64,000 nucleotides of DNA from Halorubrum aethiopicum (lineage in GTDB: Archaea > Halobacteriota > Halobacteria > Halobacteriales > Haloferacaceae). Of this stretch, positions 32,888-41,674 are shown one piece after another. The notes under the pieces were generated by a model. That model had not been told where the DNA came from, searched no databases, and was given only the letters and a program-made list of their open reading frames with translations. The stretch spans positions 2,418,001 to 2,482,000 of the forward strand of contig NZ_LOAJ01000001.1 of assembly GCF_001542905.1 (NCBI RefSeq), written 5' to 3'. Every line of letters begins with the position of its first letter. The first letter of the stretch is position 1. Position numbers and translations under genes: made by a program.

Positions 32888-34123
32888 TCAGACGACGAAC
32901 TCGAGCGGGTAGTCGGTGAGGTTCTCGTGGCCGTCCTCGGTGACGACGACGAGGTCCTCGAGCCGGACGCCGCCCACCGCGGGGTCGTAGAGGCCGGGCT
33001 CGACGGTGACGACGTGGCCCGGCTCCAGCTCGCCGGCACCGCTCGCGAGCCGGGGCGACTCGTGGACGTCGAGGCCGATTCCGTGGCCCGTCGAGTGGAT
33101 GAACCCGGTCTCGGTCTCGGGGTCGGTCCGGAAGGTCGGCTCGCCAGCGGCCTCGTACACCTCGCAGGCGGCGGCGTGGACCTCCTCGCCGGTCGCGCCC
33201 GGCTCCACGGCGTCGAGGGCGGCCTCGAGCGCACGCTCGGTGAGGTCGTACCACTCGCGGGCCTCGGGGTCGGGCTCGCCGACGCAGAACGTCCGCGTCA
33301 TGTCGGCGTGGTACTTCGTCGCCTTCGACCGCGGGAAGACGTCGACGATGATCGGCTCGTTCGCCCGGAGCGGCCCCGACCCCCGGTCGTGGGGGTCCGC
33401 GGCCTGCGCGCCCCCGGCGACGATGGTCTCGTCGAGCGCGCAGCCGCGGCGCAACAGCGCGACCTCGATCTCCTCCGCGACCCGCTCGCTGGTGAGCGGC
33501 TCCCCGTCGTGGAGGAGCGTGCCCGGCTCGACGGTCTCGCCGGCGGCGTCGCTCTCGTCGACGGCGACGTCTGCCGCCTCGTCCCCGCTCCCGTCACCGC
33601 TCCCGCGGCCGGCCACGTCGGCCGCGGCGAGCAGCGACTCCGCGGCGCGCATCGCCGCCTCGTTCGCGCGCTGGGCCTCCCGGATCGCGTCTATCTCCTC
33701 GTCGGTCTTGACCGCCCGTGCCTCGCCGAGAAGGTCGTCGCCGTCGACGACGACGTCGATCCCCCGCTCCCTGAGCGCGTCCGCGGTCCCGACGGGGCTC
33801 CGCGGCGGCACGGAGACCGATCCCACGTCCTTGTCCCTCACGAACCGGGCGTACATGTCGTAGCGCTCCTCGCGCCCGCCGTACTCGTAGTCGTAGTCGG
33901 CGTGGCGCTGGACCGTGTCGGCGGCCGCCTCCGTGCGCGCGCGGCCGTACTCGAGCCCGGAGACGAGCAGGTGGACCTCGCCGTCGGCGTGGAGGGTGAG
34001 GAAGGGGTCGGGACCCGTAAAGCCCGAGAGGTACAGCTGGTTCGCGTCGTCCTGTGAGGCGTCGAGCAGGTAGCCGTCGGTGTCGAGGCCGCCGAGGAGG
34101 CGGTCGAGTTGCGTCCGGTTCAT
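32888..34123 (-). CDS. pepQ: Xaa-Pro aminopeptidase/dipeptidase (M24, metal-binding)
   Basis: 411 residues with a creatinase-like N-domain and a pita-bread C-domain. All five metal ligands are in place: VDVFPRS, ADMTRTFCVG, STGHGIGLDVHES, TVEPGLY and VRLEDLVVV. A Gly/Asp-rich insert (RGSGDGSGDEAADVAVDESDAAGETVEPG) at about 195-225 is unusual for the family and probably a surface loop. It cleaves N-terminal residues before proline or X-Pro dipeptides. ATG 34123 precedes the conserved MNRTQLDRLLGGLDTDGYLL. Confidence 0.87.
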   Translation of the reverse strand: MNRTQLDRLLGGLDTDGYLLDASQDDANQLYLSGFTGPDPFLTLHADGEVHLLVSGLEYGRARTEAAADTVQRHADYDYEYGGREERYDMYARFVRDKDVGSVSVPPRSPVGTADALRERGIDVVVDGDDLLGEARAVKTDEEIDAIREAQRANEAAMRAAESLLAAADVAGRGSGDGSGDEAADVAVDESDAAGETVEPGTLLHDGEPLTSERVAEEIEVALLRRGCALDETIVAGGAQAADPHDRGSGPLRANEPIIVDVFPRSKATKYHADMTRTFCVGEPDPEAREWYDLTERALEAALDAVEPGATGEEVHAAACEVYEAAGEPTFRTDPETETGFIHSTGHGIGLDVHESPRLASGAGELEPGHVVTVEPGLYDPAVGGVRLEDLVVVTEDGHENLTDYPLEFVV

Positions 34124-34532
34124 GACGGTTCTGACGGGGCGAACGGTAAATCGATTGGCTTCACGGAAACGGCGGAGAGGAGCGTGGACGAGAGAGGACG
34201 TGGACGAGAAAGAAACGTAGACGAGAGAGGGCCATGGGTGGGAGAGGAAGCGGAGACGGGAGAGAGCACGGACGGGCCGGAAGACCGGGGGTGGACGAAA
34301 CCGATATATATCCGATCCGGGAGCCGGATCCCACCGATCGATCACGGAGAACCGTGACGGAGCCCGAGGCGAAAAAATCGGAGTTCGAGCGCCTCAAACG
34401 CGCGTCTCGACCGTCTTTTCACGTTCGAGATCGAGGAGAAGATTTAAATATGTCGCGTCCTTACCGAGAGGTGAGGAAAAACCGAACATAGACCCATCTT
34501 TCGGTCCCGCGGTCCCCTCCGATCCAAACACA
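34124..34532 (+). promoter_or_regulatory. Long tfb upstream region with purine-rich tandem repeats and two TATA-like boxes
   Basis: No convincing gene in this 409-base gap. Three 16-17 bp units of CGTGGACGAGAGAGGA type lie in tandem at 34183-34231, on a purine-rich strand. TATA-like boxes are GATATATATC at 34303-34312 and TTTAAATA at 34443-34450; the second would start transcription near 34472, giving a leader of about 60 bases, unlike the leaderless genes nearby. A frame 34234-34491 is weak and probably not coding. Confidence 0.45.
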
Positions 34533-35507
34533 ATGAGCGACAACGTTCGAACCTACACGGCGGAGCACGTCGACGAGGAACAGGAACCCGAGTCAGCCGC
34601 GGACGAGGAGCTGCGCTGCCCCGAGTGCGGCGGCCAGCTCGCGACGGACACCGAACACGGCGAGACGGTGTGTGCGGACTGCGGGCTCGTCGTCGAGGAG
34701 GACGAGATAGACCGCGGGCCGGAGTGGCGCGCGTTCGACTCCCGCGAGAAGGACGAGAAGTCCCGCGTGGGCGCGCCCACGACGAACATGATGCACGACA
34801 AGGGGCTCTCGACCAACATCGGCTGGCAGGACAAGGACGCCTACGGGAAGTCGCTCTCGAGCCGCCAGCGCGAGAAGATGCAGCGGCTCCGCACCTGGAA
34901 CGAGCGGTTCCGGACGCGCGACTCGAAGGAGCGGAACCTGAAACAGGCGCTCGGCGAGATCGACCGGATGGCCTCGGCGCTCGGACTGCCGGACAACGTC
35001 CGCGAGACCGCGAGCGTCATCTACCGCCGCGCGCTCGACGAGGACCTCCTTCCCGGCCGATCCATCGAGGGCGTCTCGACGGCGTCGCTGTACGCCGCGG
35101 CCCGACAGGCCGGCACGCCCCGAAGCCTCGACGAGATCGCCGGCGTCTCGCGGGTGGAGAAGGACGAGATCGCCCGGACGTACCGCTACGTCGTCCGCGA
35201 GCTCAAACTGGAGATCCAGCCGGCAGACCCCGAGAGCTACGTCCCGCGGTTCGCCTCCGACCTCGGGCTCTCCGACGAGTCGGAGCGTCGGGCCCGGGGG
35301 CTCCTCGACACCGCGAAGTCGCAGGGGCTCCACTCCGGGAAGTCGCCGGTCGGCCTCGCGGCCGCCGCCGTCTACGCCGCCGCCCTCCTCACCAACGAGA
35401 AGGTGACCCAGAGCGAGGTGAGCGAGGTCGCGAACATCTCCGAGGTCACCATCCGCAACCGCTACCACGAGCTGCTCGAGGCCGAGGACGGCATCACCGT
35501 CAACTGA
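34533..35507 (+). CDS. tfb: Transcription initiation factor IIB
   Basis: 324 residues. The N-terminal zinc ribbon is LRCPECGGQL...CADCGLVVEEDEID. The B-finger/reader is GPEWRAFDSREKDEKSRVGAPTTNMMHDKGLSTNIGWQDKDAYG. Two cyclin-like repeats span about 115-215 and 220-320; the second carries the BRE-reading helix-turn-helix near KVTQSEVSEVANISEVTIRNRYHELL. It recruits RNA polymerase to TATA/BRE promoters. Haloarchaea carry several TFBs; this one has a complete ribbon and both repeats. It follows a long leader region and is convergent with the IMPase gene 8 bp away. Confidence 0.95.
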   Translation: MSDNVRTYTAEHVDEEQEPESAADEELRCPECGGQLATDTEHGETVCADCGLVVEEDEIDRGPEWRAFDSREKDEKSRVGAPTTNMMHDKGLSTNIGWQDKDAYGKSLSSRQREKMQRLRTWNERFRTRDSKERNLKQALGEIDRMASALGLPDNVRETASVIYRRALDEDLLPGRSIEGVSTASLYAAARQAGTPRSLDEIAGVSRVEKDEIARTYRYVVRELKLEIQPADPESYVPRFASDLGLSDESERRARGLLDTAKSQGLHSGKSPVGLAAAAVYAAALLTNEKVTQSEVSEVANISEVTIRNRYHELLEAEDGITVN

Positions 35508-35515
35508 TCGCCTTT

Positions 35516-36304
35516 TCACCGAACGCCGTCGACCGCGGTCCACAGCGCGTCCAACCGGTCCTCGTCGGACGCCGCGACGTACAGCGGTCCGTCCCGACGG
35601 ACCGCCGCGCCGGCCGCCGACGCGAACAGCTCCGTCACCGCCCGCTCCTCCTCGTCGGGATGGAACTGAACGAGTCCCTGGAGCCGCCCGCGAGCGAAGA
35701 GCCCGGAGTGGACCGTCGGGGCCCAGCTGTCGATGACCCGTTTCACCTCGCCGGATAGCGCCTCACGGATCGCGTCGGCCCGTCCGGAGAGGGCCGGATC
35801 CCGCGGAACGTCGCGTCCGACGATCGTCGCGACCGTGCCGGCCTCGAGGGGGACGTCGCCGTCGGCGGTCACCGGCTCGCCCTCGTAGACGACGCCGGCG
35901 TCCCGACGCGCGAGGTACGTCTCCTCGGTCGCCGGCAGCCTGACGGCCGCGAGCGCCGGTTCCTCGTTCTCGAGGACCGCGACCGACGCGGCGAAGGTCG
36001 GCAGCCCCGCCGTGAAATCGTTCGTGCCGTCGAGCGGGTCGATCACCCAGCGGTAGGGGCCGGTCCCGTCGAAGCGCCCGGCCTCCTCGGCGAAGACGGG
36101 GTGGTCGGGGAACGCACGGCGGACCACCGGGAGCATCCGCGCCTCCGCCGCCTCGTCGGCCGCCGCCTTCACGTCGGTCGCGCCGTACTCGCCGGCGGCG
36201 TCGCCGTTCCGGTACCGCTCCCGGAGCTCCGCGCCGCCGGCCAGGACCGCCGCGCGAGCGACGGCTTCGATCGCGTCGAGATCGATCGCATCGCGGTCAG
36301 TCAT
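35516..36304 (-). CDS. Inositol monophosphatase-family protein
   Basis: 262 residues of the IMPase/FBPase superfamily. The motifs are FAEEAG (metal Glu), DPLDGTNDF (metal Asp pair) and ASVAVLENEEPALAAV. The usual C-terminal WDxAAG, whose Asp is the third metal ligand, is not recognisable; the corresponding area reads DEEERAVTELFASAAGAAV. The enzyme could still be active, because an Asp or Glu nearby may substitute, or it may act on a phosphorylated sugar or nucleotide such as 3'-phosphoadenosine 5'-phosphate. ATG 36304 gives MTDRDAIDLDAIEAVARAAV. Confidence 0.8.
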   Translation of the reverse strand: MTDRDAIDLDAIEAVARAAVLAGGAELRERYRNGDAAGEYGATDVKAAADEAAEARMLPVVRRAFPDHPVFAEEAGRFDGTGPYRWVIDPLDGTNDFTAGLPTFAASVAVLENEEPALAAVRLPATEETYLARRDAGVVYEGEPVTADGDVPLEAGTVATIVGRDVPRDPALSGRADAIREALSGEVKRVIDSWAPTVHSGLFARGRLQGLVQFHPDEEERAVTELFASAAGAAVRRDGPLYVAASDEDRLDALWTAVDGVR

Positions 36305-36374
36305 GGTCGAGCGTTCGACGACCGCCCTCAAAGAACCCGACGAGACGCGTCGGCGCGAGGGGACCCCCGTCGGT

Positions 36375-36407
36375 GCGACGATGTGTCGACAGCGCGACGA
36401 TGTGTCG
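36375..36407. repeat. Duplicated 14-bp unit upstream of the NUDIX gene
   Basis: GCGACGATGTGTCG occurs at 36375-36388 and 36394-36407, 19 bp apart (about two helical turns). Each copy contains the inverted repeat CGAC/GTCG with a five-base spacer. It lies between the IMPase start (36304) and the NUDIX start (36475). Confidence 0.5.
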
Positions 36408-36474
36408 CCGCCTCGAGGTCGAACGCGCCGTCGGCGTCCCGAACGCACAAACCGCGTCGGGGCGAGGGGGTCGT

Positions 36475-36951
36475 ATGGAGACGACCCGCCACTTCACGGC
36501 GACCACCTACGTCGTCAACGACGGCGCGACGGCGCTTCACGAGCACGACCGGCTGGGGATCCACCTCCCGCCGGGCGGCCACATCGACCGCGACGAACTG
36601 CCGCACGAGGCGGCGCTGCGGGAGGTCCGCGAGGAGACCGGACTGGAGGCGGAGCTCGTCGCCGACCGCGCGGACGTGGAGTCGCCGAACGGGCGGCCGC
36701 TCCCGGAGCCGGCCCACCAGATGCTCCACGACATCGACGTCCACCCCGACGGGGCGGTGAGCCACCAGCACATCGATCACCTCTACTACGCGCGGGTCCC
36801 GAGCCGCCGGATCGATCCCGCCGGCGACGACGAGGCGGGCGCCGACGAGTGGTCGTGGTACACCCCGGAGGAGCTTCGGGCGGGCGGGTTCGACGCCGAC
36901 GTGATCAGCCTCGGATGCGAGGCGATAGCGGCCGTGGCCGACGCGGAGTGA
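36475..36951 (+). CDS. NUDIX hydrolase
   Basis: 158 residues. The NUDIX box GGHIDRDELPHEAALREVREETGLEA has the full Gx5Ex7REUxEExGU pattern and sits unusually near the N-terminus (residues about 35-60). The start METTRHFTATTYVVNDGATALHEHDRLGIHLPPGG is typical of small sanitising pyrophosphohydrolases. The substrate could be a modified nucleotide or a diphosphate metabolite. ATG 36475 is the first Met in this frame; two 14-bp repeats lie upstream. Confidence 0.88.
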   Translation: METTRHFTATTYVVNDGATALHEHDRLGIHLPPGGHIDRDELPHEAALREVREETGLEAELVADRADVESPNGRPLPEPAHQMLHDIDVHPDGAVSHQHIDHLYYARVPSRRIDPAGDDEAGADEWSWYTPEELRAGGFDADVISLGCEAIAAVADAE

Positions 36952-37104
36952 TCGCGCGACGACGGGGAGCGATCGGCGGACGACGCGGGGCGATCCCGTA
37001 GGGACGCGCCACGACCGAGTCCGCCGAATCCGGGCGATCCGGTGTCTGACGACCGTCTCACGGTCCGGAAAGTATTTGGGTCGGTGCCGGGGAATACCGG
37101 TAAG

Positions 37105-39585
37105 ATGGACGCACAGCGAAGGGAGGACATCACCGGGTGGAACGCTCGAGAGTTCGACGACGGATTCGACGGGCTCCGCCGGTTCGCCGACCGCGGCTTC
37201 TCGGGGGCGGCGACCGACGGCACCGGGTGGTTGTTCATGCTCGACGGCCGCGTCGTCGGGACCGTCGACGCGGATCTCGACGCGTTCGCCGACGCCTCCG
37301 GAACGGCCTACGAGGCGCCCCACGAGGCGCTTCCGGTGCTTTTCGCGATGCAGGAACGGGGCGGCGAGCAGCGCGCGCGGTACTACACGAAGGACACGCC
37401 GCTCTCGGAGGCGGACCGGAAGCTCTCACAGGGGGGCTTCACCGGCTACGTCGAGCTCTCCGAGAACGTGCTCTCCGGCGACTACTACGTCACCTACACC
37501 GCCGGCGAGTCGATGGCGGCCGCGTTCGTCGGGAACGCGCGCCGGCTCGAGACCGGCGAGGACGCCTTCGACCTCGCGAACGACGAGGTCGGCATCTACA
37601 CCGTCTACGAGGTCGACCTCGACGTCCGGGAGATCCCGGAGCCCGATCGGGGGTCCGACGAGGACGCGGACGCCGCCGGGGACGATCGGTCCGACGAACC
37701 CGAACCCGGAGCCGGGGCCGTCGCCGGCGTCGGCGCGGACGCGGGTGCGGACGGGGATGCGGATATCGACGCGGGCGACGACCGGGAGGAGAACGCGGAC
37801 GAGGCGGACGACCCCGCGGACCGGGGGGTCGCCGCCGGCGGGACGGACGCGGACGGAACGGACGCCGGTGAGACGGACGCCGGCCCCCATCAGGACAGTC
37901 GCCGGCGGGACGATACCCCGGACCACGGTCCTCGAGACGAGGGCGTCGCCGACGCCGACCGGCAGGGGGCGTCGGAAACCGAGTCGGCCGCGGCGGGAAC
38001 GGAGGATCCGGAACGGCCGGGCTCGAACGGCTCGACCGCGGCGGAACCGGACGACCCGTCGACGGAGACGGACGGAAGCCGGGAGACGGAACGGAACCGG
38101 GAGCCGGACCGGGATCGGAGCGACGTGGGAGACGACGGCGAGGACCCGTCCGCGCCGCCGTCGAACGCGACCGAGTCGGACGATCGCGACGATCGATCCC
38201 GTTCGACGGCGAGACCGGAGAACGCGGCGGCGGACCGAAACGCCACGGCGGCGGACCGAAACGCGACGAGAGCGGGAACCGGGCGACGGTCCGAGGCATC
38301 GACCGACCGACGCGCCGAGGCGTCGGCCGCGTCGGCGGACCCCTCGGACGACGACGTCTTCTCCGAGGAGGCGCAATGGCGCGAGACGAAGTCCATCCCC
38401 GCGCTCGACCCGTCCGAGACCAGCGAGCGCGGCGAGAACCCGTCCGCCGGGTCGGCGTCGGGCACGAATCGGCGGACCGGCGGCCCCTCGAGCCGACCCG
38501 ACGGCTCGGCCGGAGCGTCGGGCCAGTCGCGGGATGACGGGACCGCCTCGGAGGGGTCGACGGCCGGGCGCGGTTCGGCGGAGGGGTCGTCGCCGAGCCC
38601 GCGCTCCACGGAGCGGTCCGGATCGGGGCGGACCGCCGTCTCGGGGCGGGCCCCGAGCGAGGTTCGCGAACGGATCGAGGAGCTCGAATCGGCGCTCTCG
38701 ACCGCCGAGTCCGCCCGCGAGGAGGTGGCGGCCGAGCGCGACGAACTCGAGGCCGAACGCGACCGCCTCGAGGAGGAACTCGAGCGGCTCCGCTCGGAGG
38801 CGGAGCGCCTCCGCGAGCAGCTCGATCGGGCGGAGTCGCGGCTGCCCGAGGGCGAACGGAGCCTGTCGGCCGCCGAGGCGCGCGAGGGGACCAACCTGTT
38901 CGTCAGGTACGACTCGAAGGGCGGCACGACGCTCGAGGACGCCCACGACGGGGCCGTGAACCGCGAGGAACTCCGGGAGAACCTCCGGATCGAACACCAC
39001 ACGAGCTTCGAGACGGAGGGCCTGCTCGTCGACGGCGAGCCGTTCGAGTCGTTCCTGCGGGGAACGATGGAGTACGGCTTCACGCAGTGGCTCGTCGAGG
39101 AGCTTCCCTTCGAGGTCGGCGAGACGGGCAACGGGAGCGCGCTGCGTGACCTCTACGACGCCCTCCCCGAGATCGACCGCGCCGAGATCGGCGGCTCCGT
39201 CTCCGTCGTCATCCGGGAGAACGGCGAGGAGGTCCGCGAGCAGCGCTCGTTCGACCTGGTGTTACGCGACCGCATGGGCAACCCGCTCTTCGTCGCCGAA
39301 CTCAACGACTCGCGCGCGCCGACCGCGGGCGCGACACTCGAGTCGCTCGTCGCGAACGGCGGCGTGATAGCGGAGTCGAACGAGGCGTTCGCCGGGGCGT
39401 TCGCGGTGACGGCGAGCTTCTTCGAGCCCGACGCGCTGGAGGCCGCGAGCGACGCGGTCGGCGGCGGCCTGTTCAACCGATCGAAACGGAAGAGCTTCGT
39501 GAAGCTCTCGCGCAAGCGCGGCTACCACCTGTGTCTCGTGGAGTCGCGCGACGGCGGGTTCCACCTGACGGTCCCGGACCTGTAG
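37105..39585 (+). CDS. Large haloarchaeal protein: conserved N- and C-domains joined by a disordered linker and coiled coil
   Basis: 826 residues. Domain 1 (about 1-180; WNAREFDDGFDGLRRFADRGFSGAATDGTGWLFMLDGRVVGTVDADLD) is followed by a very long Asp/Glu/Gly/Ser/Thr/Arg-rich disordered stretch (about 185-500). A coiled coil follows (about 515-585, IEELESALSTAESAREEVAAERDELEAERDRLEEELERLRSEAERL type). Domain 2 (about 600-826; TNLFVRYDSKGGTTLEDAH, SFDLVLRDRMGNPLFVAELNDSR) may have an endonuclease/PD-D/ExK-like or CARF-like fold, but I cannot verify this. I associate the protein with the haloarchaeal DUF7527 group. TATA-like AAGTATTT lies about 30 bases before ATG 37105. The function is unknown. 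Confidence 0.7.
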   Translation: MDAQRREDITGWNAREFDDGFDGLRRFADRGFSGAATDGTGWLFMLDGRVVGTVDADLDAFADASGTAYEAPHEALPVLFAMQERGGEQRARYYTKDTPLSEADRKLSQGGFTGYVELSENVLSGDYYVTYTAGESMAAAFVGNARRLETGEDAFDLANDEVGIYTVYEVDLDVREIPEPDRGSDEDADAAGDDRSDEPEPGAGAVAGVGADAGADGDADIDAGDDREENADEADDPADRGVAAGGTDADGTDAGETDAGPHQDSRRRDDTPDHGPRDEGVADADRQGASETESAAAGTEDPERPGSNGSTAAEPDDPSTETDGSRETERNREPDRDRSDVGDDGEDPSAPPSNATESDDRDDRSRSTARPENAAADRNATAADRNATRAGTGRRSEASTDRRAEASAASADPSDDDVFSEEAQWRETKSIPALDPSETSERGENPSAGSASGTNRRTGGPSSRPDGSAGASGQSRDDGTASEGSTAGRGSAEGSSPSPRSTERSGSGRTAVSGRAPSEVRERIEELESALSTAESAREEVAAERDELEAERDRLEEELERLRSEAERLREQLDRAESRLPEGERSLSAAEAREGTNLFVRYDSKGGTTLEDAHDGAVNREELRENLRIEHHTSFETEGLLVDGEPFESFLRGTMEYGFTQWLVEELPFEVGETGNGSALRDLYDALPEIDRAEIGGSVSVVIRENGEEVREQRSFDLVLRDRMGNPLFVAELNDSRAPTAGATLESLVANGGVIAESNEAFAGAFAVTASFFEPDALEAASDAVGGGLFNRSKRKSFVKLSRKRGYHLCLVESRDGGFHLTVPDL

Positions 39586-39672
39586 CGGGCGCGGGCCGTA
39601 CGGAGACGCGACTCGTCGTCGCAAAACTCGGTCGTCGGTCGTTCGGGCGGCGCGTCGAAACGGGCCAGTCGA

Positions 39673-39978
39673 TCAGTTCTCGACTTCGGCGGCGTCGTCG
39701 ATCCGCATCGAGCCGAGCTTCTCGACCGTGTCGTCGAGCTTCTCGTCGAGTTCGTCGACGAACTCGTGCGTGCGTTCGGTCGTGATCGCGCCCTGACTGG
39801 AGGGTTCGATGAGGTTCTCCTCCTCGAGGACCCGAAGCGAGTAGCGGACCTTGTGGTGGGGGTAGCCCGTCTCGTTGGACATCTTCACGATCCCGATCGG
39901 TTCGTTCTCGATGACCATCCGCAGCACCTGAAGGTGCCGCTCCAGCATATCTACCTCTTTCTCGAGTCGATCTATCAT
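39673..39978 (-). CDS. Winged-helix transcriptional regulator
   Basis: 101 residues. An N-terminal helix (MIDRLEKEVDMLERHLQVLRMV) is followed by a winged helix: IGIVKMSNETGYPHHKVRYSLRVLEEENLIEPSSQGA, then a C-terminal coiled coil. The ATG at 39978 is preferred because CTTTTAAAAA (40004-40013 on the minus strand) is about 26-35 bases upstream, so leaderless. An in-frame extension to 40059 would cross that promoter. The target genes are unknown. It is divergent from purA (start 40239) with 260 bp between starts and convergent with the large gene at 37105. Confidence 0.8.
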   Translation of the reverse strand: MIDRLEKEVDMLERHLQVLRMVIENEPIGIVKMSNETGYPHHKVRYSLRVLEEENLIEPSSQGAITTERTHEFVDELDEKLDDTVEKLGSMRIDDAAEVEN

Positions 39979-40238
39979 GCCATATGTTAACTCGTCATGC
40001 CCCTTTTTAAAAGTTGCTGTCGAGGGGCGGAGGACGAATTCCGGCTCACGGTTTGACATGCGAGTAGTTAACGGTTCGGATCGGGATCCGACCGACGCGG
40101 GCCGGGGACGGGGCGTCGGAGAAGCACACGAACGGGGATATCTTCCCGAACGGGCTCGGAGATCGATCCACGTCCGTGCGGTGATCGCGACGACGGACCG
40201 TAATCTGTTTTACCCCCCGGTCGGAAGGGGGGAGCGGT

Positions 40239-41591
40239 ATGACAGTCACCATCGTCGGCTCCCAACTCGGGGACGAGGGCAAGGGCGCGCTCGTCGACCG
40301 GTGGGGAGGGGACGCGGACGTCGTAGTCCGTTATCAGGGCGGCGACAACGCCGGCCACACCGTCGTCGAAGGCGGCGAGGAGTACAAGCTATCGCTGGTG
40401 CCGAGCGGCGCGGTTCGGGGCACGATCGGCGTGTTGGGCAACGGCTGCGTGGTCAACCCGCGGACGCTCTTCTCGGAGATCGACGCGCTCCGCGACCGCG
40501 GGCTCGACCCCGACGTCCGGGTCGCGCGCCGGGCGCACGTCATCCTCCCGTACCACCGGGTCCTCGACGGGATCGAGGAGGCGGTCAAGGCCGACGACGA
40601 CGCCGGCGACGAGGTGGGCACCACGGGCCGCGGGATCGGCCCCACCTACGAGGACAAGGCGGGCCGTCGCGGGATCCGGATCGGCGACCTGCTCGACCGG
40701 GACGTGCTCCGCGAGCGCCTCGAGTACGCCGTCTCGCACAACCGCGCCGTCGCCGAGGGCGTCTACGGGCTCGACGTGGCGGACTCCGAGCACGCCGAGG
40801 CCTTCGACGTCGACGCGCTCTTCGAGGAGTTCGCCGAGTTCGGCGACCGCCTCGACGACGACGGGATGACCGTCAACTGTAGCGACTTCCTCCACCGCCG
40901 CCGGGAGGCGGGCGACCGGATCCTCTTCGAGGGCGCACAGGGGACCTCCATCGACGTCGACCACGGCAACTACCCCTTCGTCACCTCCTCGAACCCGACC
41001 GCCGGCGGGGCGGCCGTCGGCTCCGGGCTCGGCGTCACGACCGTCGGGTCGGGCGAGGTCGTCGGCATCGTGAAGGCGTACCTCTCGCGGGTCGGCTCGG
41101 GGCCGATGCCCACGGAGCTCGACGGCGACGACCGCGAGGAGTCGCTCGCCGACGACATCCGCGAGAAGGGCGGGGAGTTCGGGACGGTCACCGGCCGGCC
41201 GCGGCGGATCGGTTGGCTCGACCTCCCGATGTTGCGCCACGCCTCGCGCGTCTCTGGGTTCACGGGCGTCGCGATCAACCACGTCGACGTGCTCGCGGAC
41301 CTCGAGGAGCTTCAGGTCTGCGTAGGCTACGACCTCGACGGCGAGCGGCTCGACACCGTCCCCACGACGACCCGGCAGTGGGAGCGGTGTGAGCCGGTCT
41401 ACCGCGAGTTCGACACCTGGTCGGCGGTCGACTGGACCGCGGTCGCGGCGGAGGGGTACGAGGCGCTCCCCGAGGCGACGCGGGCCTACGTCGAGTTCGT
41501 CGCCGACGAGACCGACGCGGCGGTGTACGCGGTGGGCGTCGGCCCGGACCGCGAGGAGACCATCGAGCTGGCGAACCCGTTTGACGCGTAG
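40239..41591 (+). CDS. purA: Adenylosuccinate synthetase
   Basis: 450 residues. GSQLGDEGKGALVDRWGG is the P-loop-like GTP/IMP site, RYQGGDNAGHTVV carries the catalytic His, and GRGIGPTYEDKAGRRGIRIGDLLD, FEGAQGTSIDVDHGNYPFVTSSNPTAGGAAVGSGLG and TTTRQWERCEPVY follow. It makes adenylosuccinate from IMP and aspartate using GTP. ATG 40239 follows a TGTTTTACC box by about 30 bases. Confidence 0.94.
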   Translation: MTVTIVGSQLGDEGKGALVDRWGGDADVVVRYQGGDNAGHTVVEGGEEYKLSLVPSGAVRGTIGVLGNGCVVNPRTLFSEIDALRDRGLDPDVRVARRAHVILPYHRVLDGIEEAVKADDDAGDEVGTTGRGIGPTYEDKAGRRGIRIGDLLDRDVLRERLEYAVSHNRAVAEGVYGLDVADSEHAEAFDVDALFEEFAEFGDRLDDDGMTVNCSDFLHRRREAGDRILFEGAQGTSIDVDHGNYPFVTSSNPTAGGAAVGSGLGVTTVGSGEVVGIVKAYLSRVGSGPMPTELDGDDREESLADDIREKGGEFGTVTGRPRRIGWLDLPMLRHASRVSGFTGVAINHVDVLADLEELQVCVGYDLDGERLDTVPTTTRQWERCEPVYREFDTWSAVDWTAVAAEGYEALPEATRAYVEFVADETDAAVYAVGVGPDREETIELANPFDA

Positions 41592-41674
41592 GCGGAGTCG
41601 AGGAAACGAATAAACGAACCCCGAGTTCTTCGTTGTTCCACGAAGGTTTTGTCGCGGTGGGGCGGAGTGCGGGC

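Noticed and set aside
34234-34491. Possible 85-residue frame upstream of tfb
   Set aside because: Arg/Gly/Glu-rich with no domain, inside a purine-rich repeat and promoter region, and with no promoter of its own.
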